Shown: in pieces, positions 1 to 5,010 of the stretch
Layout: the number at the start of each line of letters is the position of its first letter
Numbering within the stretch: the first letter of the stretch is position 1
From: Flavobacteriales bacterium
Lineage (GTDB): Bacteria > Bacteroidota > Bacteroidia > NS11-12g > UBA955
Assembly (NCBI GenBank): GCA_947472115.1
Contig: CANIZU010000143.1
Location: 1-5,010 of the forward strand
Direction of reading: 5' to 3'
Length of the DNA stretch: 5,010 nt
Translations under genes and position numbers: made by a program
Notes under the pieces: generated by a model
Told to the model about the DNA's origin: nothing
Database searches by the model: none
What the model saw: only the letters and a program-made list of their open reading frames with translations

Positions 1-1
1 A

Positions 2-493
2 ATCGACCAAAGCCTATCGCACAATGGTGTTTGTTTAACCGTAACGAGCATCGTGGAAAATACTTACACCGTAACCGCTATTCAAGAAACCCTAAATCGC
101 ACCAATTTGGGTCACTTAATCGCTGATCAGCTTGTCAATTTGGAACGTTGCCTACCCGCAGATGGACGCCTCGATGGACACATTGTTCAAGGCCATGTAG
201 ATTGTGTGGGTAGCATCGACGAAATCCATGACCTCGACGGAAGTTGGATGATTTTCGTGAACCATGCCCCGGAAGCAGGACTCACGGTAACCAAAGGCTC
301 GGTGTGCTTAAATGGTGTGAGTTTAACCGTAGTAGATAGTTTCCCCGATGCGTTTAGCGTTGCCATCATTCCTTACACTTGGGAACACACCAATTTGTCT
401 AAGTTATCACTCGGCGATTCTGTAAATATCGAGTTCGATATCTTAGGGAAATACATGAAAAAATTGTCCGTATCTTTGCCCCTAATTAAATAA
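2..493 (+). CDS. ribE: riboflavin synthase (alpha chain), 5'-truncated by window edge
   Basis: Catalyses dismutation of two 6,7-dimethyl-8-ribityllumazine molecules to riboflavin plus a pyrimidine, the last step of riboflavin synthesis, in the cytosol. The reading frame is open from base 2, so the true start is outside the window; 163 residues are present against roughly 195-215 for the family, so about 35-40 N-terminal residues are missing. The two-fold repeated lumazine-binding barrel is visible: first-repeat motif HNGVCLTV (window residues 7-14, with the active-site-region Cys at 11) and second-repeat LNGVSLTVVD (103-112). The typical linker motif GRLDGHIVQGHVD (55-67) starts the second barrel. 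The GTG at 53 falls inside the first repeat and is not the start, because family sequence continues upstream of it. The symbol could equally be ribC in other naming schemes. It sits 17 bases ahead of sdhC on the same strand. Product call is secure from the duplicated motifs. Confidence 0.95.
   Translation: MDQSLSHNGVCLTVTSIVENTYTVTAIQETLNRTNLGHLIADQLVNLERCLPADGRLDGHIVQGHVDCVGSIDEIHDLDGSWMIFVNHAPEAGLTVTKGSVCLNGVSLTVVDSFPDAFSVAIIPYTWEHTNLSKLSLGDSVNIEFDILGKYMKKLSVSLPLIK
471..478 (+). promoter_or_regulatory. candidate Bacteroidota -7 promoter element for sdhCAB
   Basis: TATCTTTG matches the Bacteroidota sigma-ABfr -7 consensus TAnnTTTG exactly. It lies in the final codons of the riboflavin synthase gene, and transcription starting about 7 bases downstream would leave a leader of roughly 25 bases before the sdhC ATG at 511. 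I see no convincing -33 TTG/TTTG element at the usual distance upstream. The same degenerate 8-mer also occurs on the + strand at 857-864 inside sdhC and at 4010-4017 antisense to the barrel gene, so a chance match is possible; position just before an operon is the main support. Confidence 0.45.
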
Positions 494-510
494 GACTGAA
501 ACAGCACTTT

Positions 511-1185
511 ATGAAACTCTTCTCCTTCCTCTTTACATCCAGTATCGGCAGGAAAGTACTTATGGCGGTCACCGGGTTATCCTTGGTGGCTTTTTTGTTG
601 GTACACTGTGGTATCAACGCCTGTATTTTCTTCAACGATGGCGGCGAAACTTTTAACGCAGCCGCAGAATTCATGGCTCACAATTGGCTCATTAGATCAG
701 CTGAAGTGGGACTATTTGCTGGCTTGCTCATCCACATCATTCAAGGATTGGCACTTACTTTCAACAACCAAACCAAAAGGAAAGAAAAATACGGAGCCAA
801 CGCCGGCAATGCCAACAGCAAATGGTATTCTCGTAGCATGGGTATCTTGGGAAGTTTACTTTTGATTTTCTTAGTGATGCACCTCAAACATTTCTGGGTT
901 GTTTCTCGCTTTACCGATGCCATTCAAGAAACTGCAGGCTCAACCTTGTTCGATGAAATGATCATCGTTTTCACCGATCCAATACCCGTAATCATTTACG
1001 TAATTGGTTGTCTCAGTTTGGCTTACCACTTATTGCATGGTTTCCAAAGCGCATTCCAATCAATGGGAATTAACCACCCTGCATATTCACCTATTATCAA
1101 ATCAGTAGGTACTGCGTTCTCAATCATTGTTCCACTTGTGTTTGCCGCCATGCCCATTGCGATGCATTTGGGTTGGATCAAATAA
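511..1185 (+). CDS. sdhC: succinate dehydrogenase cytochrome b subunit (B-type, five-helix, diheme)
   Basis: Membrane anchor of succinate:menaquinone oxidoreductase; passes electrons from the SdhB Fe-S clusters through haem b to menaquinone. At 224 residues it is the expected size for the fused single-subunit anchor of B-type enzymes (Bacillus SdhC, Wolinella FrdC), and no separate sdhD follows. Five hydrophobic segments lie at about 16-38, 62-84, 109-131, 155-178 and 197-219. Histidines in helices I-IV fit the two haem b ligands: H32 (LLVHCGIN), H75 (LLIHIIQG), H124 (LVMHLKHF) and H173 (AYHLLHG), matching from memory the contexts of B. subtilis H28, H70, H113 and H155. The segment FNAAAEFM (48-55) followed by R62 and E65 also resembles B. 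subtilis SdhC. The ATG at 511 gives the normal short N-terminus (KLFSFLFTSSIGRKV). There is no Shine-Dalgarno sequence, as usual in this phylum. It is the first gene of sdhCAB. Confidence 0.95.
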   Translation: MKLFSFLFTSSIGRKVLMAVTGLSLVAFLLVHCGINACIFFNDGGETFNAAAEFMAHNWLIRSAEVGLFAGLLIHIIQGLALTFNNQTKRKEKYGANAGNANSKWYSRSMGILGSLLLIFLVMHLKHFWVVSRFTDAIQETAGSTLFDEMIIVFTDPIPVIIYVIGCLSLAYHLLHGFQSAFQSMGINHPAYSPIIKSVGTAFSIIVPLVFAAMPIAMHLGWIK

Positions 1186-1206
1186 TTTATAGATTATTTC
1201 AAAACC

Positions 1207-3183
1207 ATGACACTCGAATCGAAAATCCCAGTAGGTACAGTTTCCGACAAATGGACTCAATACAAGAGTTCCGTTCCGTTGGTGAATCCCTCCAATAAAA
1301 GGCAGTTAGAAATCATCGTGGTGGGTACAGGTCTCGCAGGAGCCAGTGCCGCAGCTACTTTGGCAGAAATGGGCTACAAAGTAAAAGCCTTCTGTTTTCA
1401 AGACAGTCCACGTCGAGCGCACTCTATCGCTGCCCAAGGTGGAATCAATGCCGCAAAAAATTACCAAAACGACGGTGACTCAGTGCATCGTTTATTTTAC
1501 GATACGATTAAAGGAGGCGACTATCGCGCCCGTGAAGCAAACGTGCATCGCTTGGCCGAATGTTCAACTTCAATCATCGACCAATGTGTAGCGCAAGGTG
1601 TTCCTTTCGCCCGCGAATACGGCGGAACGCTTTCTAACCGCTCTTTCGGTGGAACACAAGTACAACGTACCTTTTACGCAGCAGGTCAAACCGGACAACA
1701 ATTGTTGCTCGGCGCATACAGCGGACTAGAACGCCAAGTGGGTTTGGGCAACGTGAAAATGTATGCTCGCCACGAAATGGTGGAAGTGGTAAAAATCGAT
1801 GGCAAAGCACGCGGAATCATCGCTCGTGACTTGGTTTCAGGTAAACTTGAAAGACATTTCGGTCATGCCGTATTGTTGTGTACCGGTGGTTACGGAAACG
1901 TTTTCTACCTGTCAACCAACGCCATGGGAAGTAACGTAACCGCTGCTTGGAAAGCACACAAAGCAGGAGCCTACTTCGGAAACCCTTGCTTCACGCAAAT
2001 CCACCCAACTTGTATCCCTGTTTCAGGTCATTATCAATCCAAATTGACATTGATGAGCGAATCGTTGCGTAACGATGGTCGTATTTGGGTTCCTACAAAA
2101 CAGAACGACGAACGTCATCCAAACGATATTCCAGAAGATGAGCGAGATTACTACTTAGAACGTCGCTACCCTGCCTTCGGCAACTTGGTACCTCGCGATA
2201 TCGCTTCGCGTGCTGCCAAAGAACGTTGCGATGCCGGCTACGGTGTAGGCCAAAGCAAAATGGCGGTCTATTTGGATTTCAAATACAACATGACGCAGCG
2301 CTACGGTAGAACCGAAGCCAGCAAATTGAATATCGCCAATCCAGACGATGAAACCCTGATCCGTTTGGGCAAAGAAGTGGTGAAAGAAAAGTATGGCAAC
2401 TTGTTTGATATGTACAAGCAAATCACCGACGAGGATCCATACGAAACACCAATGCGCATCTACCCTGCCGTTCACTATACAATGGGTGGTTTGTGGGTTG
2501 ATTACGACTTAATGACAACCGTTCCAGGCATGTACGCCTTGGGAGAAGCCAACTTCTCAGACCATGGTGCCAACCGTTTAGGTGCCTCTGCGTTGATGCA
2601 AGGATTGGCCGACGGTTATTTCGTTATTCCTATCACCATTGGTAATTACTTGAATAAAGAAATTCATACCAAACCCATTTCTACAGATCACGAAGCTTTT
2701 GTTGCCGCTGAAAATGCCGCCAACGAACGGATCAAACATTTAATAGGAATTCAAGGCACGCGTTCTGTGGAAAGCTATCACCGCGAATTGGGTCTTATCA
2801 TGTGGAACAAATGTGGTATGGCTCGTAGCGAAAAGGGTTTGAAAGAGGCTATCGCTGAAATTCAAGCTTTGCGCGCAGACTTCTACAAGAATGTACGTAT
2901 CCCCGGAAGCATCAACGAATTCAACCCTGAATTGGATAAGGCCGGTAGAGTTGCCGATTTCCTTGAATTGGGCGAATTGATGTGTGTTGACGCCCTAGAT
3001 CGCAATGAAAGTTGTGGAGGTCACTTCCGCGAAGAGTTCCAAACCGAAGAGGGTGAAGCTTTGCGCGACGACGAAAACTATATGTACGTATCCGCATGGG
3101 AAAGCAAAGGCGATTCATGGGAACTACACAAGGAAGAATTGAAATACGAAAATATCAAAATCCAACAACGCAGTTACAAATAA
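1207..3183 (+). CDS. sdhA: succinate dehydrogenase flavoprotein subunit
   Basis: Oxidises succinate to fumarate on a covalently bound FAD at the cytoplasmic face of complex II (TCA cycle and respiratory chain). The 658 residues fit the usual length of Bacteroidota and B-type SdhA. In order: Rossmann dinucleotide motif VVGTGLAGASAAA (38-50); FAD-attachment motif RRAHSIAAQGG (69-79) with the covalent ligand His72; HPTCIP (266-271) in the capping/substrate region; SESLRNDGR (284-292); PRDIASR (329-335), where Arg330 corresponds to the catalytic proton-transfer Arg of FrdA/SdhA; HYTMGG (423-428) with substrate-binding His423; and HGANRLGASALMQG (453-466) with Arg457 contacting substrate and FAD. 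The C-terminal motif LDRNESCGGHFREE (597-610) and the ending QQRSYK are typical of this clade. All key residues are present, so the gene is judged functional. The ATG lies 21 bases after the sdhC stop, with an A/T-rich leader and no Shine-Dalgarno. Fumarate reduction in reverse cannot be excluded from sequence. Confidence 0.98.
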   Translation: MTLESKIPVGTVSDKWTQYKSSVPLVNPSNKRQLEIIVVGTGLAGASAAATLAEMGYKVKAFCFQDSPRRAHSIAAQGGINAAKNYQNDGDSVHRLFYDTIKGGDYRAREANVHRLAECSTSIIDQCVAQGVPFAREYGGTLSNRSFGGTQVQRTFYAAGQTGQQLLLGAYSGLERQVGLGNVKMYARHEMVEVVKIDGKARGIIARDLVSGKLERHFGHAVLLCTGGYGNVFYLSTNAMGSNVTAAWKAHKAGAYFGNPCFTQIHPTCIPVSGHYQSKLTLMSESLRNDGRIWVPTKQNDERHPNDIPEDERDYYLERRYPAFGNLVPRDIASRAAKERCDAGYGVGQSKMAVYLDFKYNMTQRYGRTEASKLNIANPDDETLIRLGKEVVKEKYGNLFDMYKQITDEDPYETPMRIYPAVHYTMGGLWVDYDLMTTVPGMYALGEANFSDHGANRLGASALMQGLADGYFVIPITIGNYLNKEIHTKPISTDHEAFVAAENAANERIKHLIGIQGTRSVESYHRELGLIMWNKCGMARSEKGLKEAIAEIQALRADFYKNVRIPGSINEFNPELDKAGRVADFLELGELMCVDALDRNESCGGHFREEFQTEEGEALRDDENYMYVSAWESKGDSWELHKEELKYENIKIQQRSYK

Positions 3184-3201
3184 TCCAATAACAAAAAGAT
3201 T

Positions 3202-3957
3202 ATGAGCAAGTTAATGAAATTAAATCTGAAAGTTTGGCGCCAAAAGAACACCCAAAGCGCTGGAAATTTCGAAGAATATAAGGTCGATGCCAGTCCCGAC
3301 ATGAGCTTTTTGGAAATGTTCGATGTCTTGAATGAGCAATTAATCGAAACCGGAAAAGAACCCGTTGCCTTTGACCACGACTGTCGTGAAGGCATTTGCG
3401 GAATGTGCTCGATGGTGATCGATGGCCGTCCGCACGGACCAAAACAAGGCGTTACCACTTGTCAGTTACACATGCGTAGCTTCAACGATGGCGATACAAT
3501 CACTGTAGAGCCTTGGAGAGCCAATGGTTTCCCTGTCATCAAAGATTTAACGGTAAATCGCAGTGCTTTTGACCGCATCATTGCCTCTGGTGGATTTGTT
3601 TCTACCAACGCAGGTAATGCCGTGGATGCCAATTCTATTTTGGTTCCCAAAGAAATTGCTGATGAAGCTTTTGAAGCTGCAACTTGTATTGGTTGTGGAG
3701 CTTGTGTAAGCGCATGTAAAAACGCTTCAGCTATGCTGTTTGTAGGTGCCAAAGTAACTCAATTGTCGATGTTACCCCAAGGAAAGCCAGAACGTCAATC
3801 CCGCGTGGTTGCCATGGTAAACCAAATGGATGCAGAAGGATTTGGTGCTTGTACAAACACGGGTGCTTGTGCTGCTGAATGTCCAAAACAGATTCCATTG
3901 AGTGTAATTGCGACATTGAACCGCGAATACATCAGTGCGAAAATGAACGGCAAATAA
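3202..3957 (+). CDS. sdhB: succinate dehydrogenase iron-sulfur subunit
   Basis: Carries electrons from the SdhA flavin to the SdhC haems through three Fe-S clusters, at the cytoplasmic face of the membrane. It is 251 residues long, normal for the family. The N-terminal plant-type ferredoxin domain holds the [2Fe-2S] ligands C61, C66, C69 (CREGICGMC) and C87 (TTCQLHM). The C-terminal domain has CIGCGACVSAC (162-172) and CTNTGACAAECP (217-228). By the SdhB/FrdB pattern, C162, C165, C168 and C227 bind [4Fe-4S], and C172, C217 and C223 bind [3Fe-4S]. The residue after C172 is Lys rather than the Pro seen in the proteobacterial CxxxCP motif; this is usual in Bacteroidota homologues as I recall them. 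The ATG at 3202 follows sdhA by 18 bases; an in-frame Met at residue 5 is an alternative start that would lose nothing conserved. The leader is A-rich without Shine-Dalgarno. Last gene of the operon; its stop directly abuts the stop of the convergent barrel gene. Confidence 0.98.
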   Translation: MSKLMKLNLKVWRQKNTQSAGNFEEYKVDASPDMSFLEMFDVLNEQLIETGKEPVAFDHDCREGICGMCSMVIDGRPHGPKQGVTTCQLHMRSFNDGDTITVEPWRANGFPVIKDLTVNRSAFDRIIASGGFVSTNAGNAVDANSILVPKEIADEAFEAATCIGCGACVSACKNASAMLFVGAKVTQLSMLPQGKPERQSRVVAMVNQMDAEGFGACTNTGACAAECPKQIPLSVIATLNREYISAKMNGK

Positions 3958-3960
3958 TTA
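3955..3960. other. zero-gap convergent junction of sdhB and the barrel gene
   Basis: The bases TAATTA contain the sdhB stop TAA on the + strand (3955-3957) and, directly abutting it, the TAA stop of the opposing gene (3958-3960, read on the - strand). The six bases form a perfect palindrome. There is no intergenic space for a terminator, and I see no strong GC-rich hairpin with a T tract within about 50 bases either side. Both transcripts must therefore end inside, or read antisense into, the opposite gene. Confidence 0.9.
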
Positions 3961-4782
3961 ATCCAACGGAAATCTCAAGCCCAATTCCAAACCAATCTGC
4001 GGCGAGAAATACGTTTGCACGCCTTTGTTATTGGGCAACAGGGGAAACAAAATTTTGGGGGAAGCGTAAATATGCACACCCTTATCCAAATTGTATTCCA
4101 TGCGCATGGATGCTGTCAAAAATGCGTTGCCCTTAACTAGCGTTGATGGGCTCAATAGCACCCCAGTATCAACCGTTGTGGCAACATAATCGTTCACCAC
4201 AAAATCATTCCCTTGGGGCATTTCAAATCCAACGGTGTGAATGCGCAATTCGTGATTCACCTGCAAGGCCGGCATCACACCCACCTGATACCACAAACTA
4301 GAATTTTGCAACTGGAATCTAGAACCATCAAGTCGTTTTTCGTAGGCAAATAATCCGGCGATGAAACGACTCCTATATTCATAATGCACTTGCATCAACC
4401 CTGCGCTCACCAAATTGGGATAAATCCCCACATCAGGATGGATGACGTATTTAAACATCTGTCCCTCTTTTACGCGCGTAAATCCATTATTTACCATGGC
4501 TACACCAAATACAAAATTTGAGTATCCGTTGATTTTTTTGTGATAGTTTAGGTCGAAATTAAACGTCTTAAGCGAACGATCCGCCTTGGAAAAGGAGTCC
4601 CTCAACTGCGATTCCGTGAAGCCCCCGGTTACATCGGGTTGATATCCCACAATCAAAGCGCTGCTCCAATTGGGCGTGGTAGAAATCGACAGAGAATTCG
4701 CCCACTTTTTCTCTCTTGGCTGTTGGGCGAGAACTGAACCCACCAAAGCCATTAAACTCAATATTGAAATACTTTTTTTCAT
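3958..4782 (-). CDS. secreted protein, probable outer-membrane beta-barrel, function unknown
   Basis: I do not recognise a named family. The 274-residue product starts with a clear Sec signal peptide: MKKS, a hydrophobic core (ISILSLMALVGSVL), and a likely signal peptidase I site after Ala19 (VLA-QQ). The mature part has no cysteine and no further hydrophobic helix. It shows repeated amphipathic, aromatic-rich strand-like stretches at about 73-80, 90-97, 129-137, 140-150, 162-177, 220-232, 235-248 and 256-271, the last ending QIGLELGLRFPLD. This pattern fits a small outer-membrane beta-barrel of 8-12 strands, but the C-terminal residue is Asp, not the aromatic residue usual in classical barrels. 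No lipobox Cys follows the signal. The ATG at 4782 is chosen because it overlaps the upstream stop in TGATG; a TTG one codon earlier would add one Met and is less likely. Downstream partner of the MATE gene, so probably co-transcribed with it; any functional link to efflux is inference only. Confidence 0.8.
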   Translation of the reverse strand: MKKSISILSLMALVGSVLAQQPREKKWANSLSISTTPNWSSALIVGYQPDVTGGFTESQLRDSFSKADRSLKTFNFDLNYHKKINGYSNFVFGVAMVNNGFTRVKEGQMFKYVIHPDVGIYPNLVSAGLMQVHYEYRSRFIAGLFAYEKRLDGSRFQLQNSSLWYQVGVMPALQVNHELRIHTVGFEMPQGNDFVVNDYVATTVDTGVLLSPSTLVKGNAFLTASMRMEYNLDKGVHIYASPKILFPLLPNNKGVQTYFSPQIGLELGLRFPLD

Positions 4783-4784
4783 CA
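4780..4784 (-). promoter_or_regulatory. TGATG stop-start overlap coupling MATE and barrel genes
   Basis: Read on the - strand, the MATE stop TGA (4784-4782) shares its last A with the ATG of the barrel gene (4782-4780). Such one-base overlaps usually indicate a shared transcript and translational coupling by terminating ribosomes. This is consistent with the lack of a Shine-Dalgarno sequence before the barrel ATG, and it fixes the start codon choice. Confidence 0.8.
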
Positions 4785-5010
4785 ATAATCTGTTTCGTCT
4801 TCAAATTCCAAAACACGTAAATGATTGTAGAACCGCCAAACACCTAGCATCGCGGCGACAAACAATCCCACGGTAAACCCAATCCAAATACCATAAACTT
4901 GCCAGTCCTGCCAAACACCCAATAGGTATGACAGAGGCAAGGAAATTACCCAATAACTGAGGATGGAAAGACCAGAAGACCAATTCACATCTTTGATGCC
5001 TCTCAGCATA
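4782..5010 (-). CDS. MATE-family multidrug efflux transporter, C-terminal fragment (start outside window)
   Basis: Inner-membrane cation-coupled exporter of the MATE (NorM/DinF-like) family. Only the last 75 or so residues lie in the window; the frame stays open to the right edge, so the ATG at 5009-5007 is an internal Met. Visible features are the LRGIKDV motif just before the penultimate helix (family LRG.KD), then two membrane segments at about 14-33 (containing SYWVISLPLSYLLG, a hallmark of helix 11 in MATE proteins) and 41-61 (GIWIGFTVGLFVAAMLGVWR), which match the last two of twelve helices. A short acidic cytoplasmic tail follows (EFEDETDY). The substrate cannot be inferred. It overlaps the downstream barrel gene by one base. 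The call rests on a short but characteristic stretch. Confidence 0.88.
   Translation of the reverse strand, partial: MLRGIKDVNWSSGLSILSYWVISLPLSYLLGVWQDWQVYGIWIGFTVGLFVAAMLGVWRFYNHLRVLEFEDETDY

Larger units (their letters stand above)
511..3957 (+). other. sdhCAB operon (succinate:menaquinone oxidoreductase, complex II)
   Basis: Three co-directional genes in the order membrane anchor, flavoprotein, Fe-S protein, separated by only 21 and 18 bases, with no terminator-like hairpin in either gap. The order and the single diheme anchor are characteristic of B-type complex II. The phylum uses menaquinone, so the enzyme is expected to reduce a low-potential quinone, a step that in Bacillus-type enzymes is linked to the membrane potential. 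Co-transcription with the upstream riboflavin synthase gene is possible because the gap is 17 bases, but a candidate internal promoter at 471-478 would let the operon be expressed on its own. Confidence 0.9.

Noticed and set aside
53..493. GTG at 53 as the start of a 146-residue riboflavin synthase
   Set aside because: The frame is open to the left edge, and the upstream codons encode the conserved HNGVCLTV motif of the first lumazine-binding repeat, so the gene simply begins before the window.
857..864. TACTTTTG match to the TAnnTTTG promoter motif inside sdhC
   Set aside because: It lies mid-gene with no start codon of a supported gene nearby. A six-base-constrained motif is expected about once per 4 kb per strand by chance. 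The match at 4010-4017 is rejected for the same reason.
2155..2475. 106-residue antisense open frame inside sdhA
   Set aside because: It lies wholly within a strongly conserved sdhA region, has no recognisable domain or leader, and is explained as a shadow of the coding strand.
3174..3458. Antisense open frames of 94 and 80 residues over the sdhB start
   Set aside because: Both are complementary to conserved sdhB codons, have no family resemblance, and have no independent initiation context.
3967..3989. Possible bidirectional terminator hairpin (GGAA...TTCC) after sdhB
   Set aside because: Only four base pairs form before a mismatch, with an AT-rich stem and no T tract, so it is not credible as an intrinsic terminator.
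3879..4136. 85-residue + strand frame spanning the sdhB/barrel junction
   Set aside because: It is out of frame with sdhB, then antisense to the barrel gene. Its sequence is low in hydrophobic pattern and resembles no known family. The two convergent genes account for all of these bases.
4783..4785. TTG as the barrel gene start (275 residues)
   Set aside because: It precedes an ATG by one codon. The ATG forms the classical TGATG overlap and gives a normal MKK signal peptide start.
4568..4843. 91-residue - strand frame across the MATE/barrel overlap
   Set aside because: It is an alternate frame over two better supported genes that meet in TGATG, and it disagrees with the clear signal peptide and MATE helices.

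Overview
This window looks like ordinary core chromosome from a member of the Bacteroidota, probably a Flavobacteriales-like lineage. The reasons are the sdhC-sdhA-sdhB order with a single fused five-helix cytochrome b subunit, the menaquinone-type (B-type) SdhA and SdhB sequences, the absence of Shine-Dalgarno sequences before every start (A-rich leaders instead), a Bacteroidota-type -7 promoter motif, and moderate G+C. The genus cannot be fixed from the sequence.

Layout on the + strand: the 3' part of a riboflavin synthase gene enters from the left edge (2-493). After 17 bases comes a tight sdhCAB operon (511-3957, gaps of 21 and 18 bases) encoding succinate:menaquinone oxidoreductase (respiratory complex II). 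All FAD-linking, catalytic and Fe-S ligand residues expected for a working enzyme are visible. A candidate promoter lies inside the last codons of the riboflavin synthase gene.

Layout on the - strand: reading inward from the right edge, the C-terminal end of a MATE-family efflux transporter (4782-5010) overlaps by one base (TGATG) a gene for a secreted, probable outer-membrane beta-barrel protein of unknown function (3958-4782). That gene runs tail-to-tail into sdhB with no base between the two stop codons, so 494-510, 1186-1206 and 3184-3201 are the only non-coding bases in the window.

How the genes work together: SdhA, SdhB and SdhC form one enzyme that links the TCA cycle to the menaquinone pool. 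Riboflavin synthase supplies the flavin that ends up as the covalent FAD in SdhA, a plausible but unproven reason for adjacency. The MATE and barrel genes form a separate, probably co-transcribed pair. I found no mobile element, CRISPR array, RNA gene or new defence-like system. The points worth a second look are junction architecture, the candidate promoter and the unassigned barrel protein.
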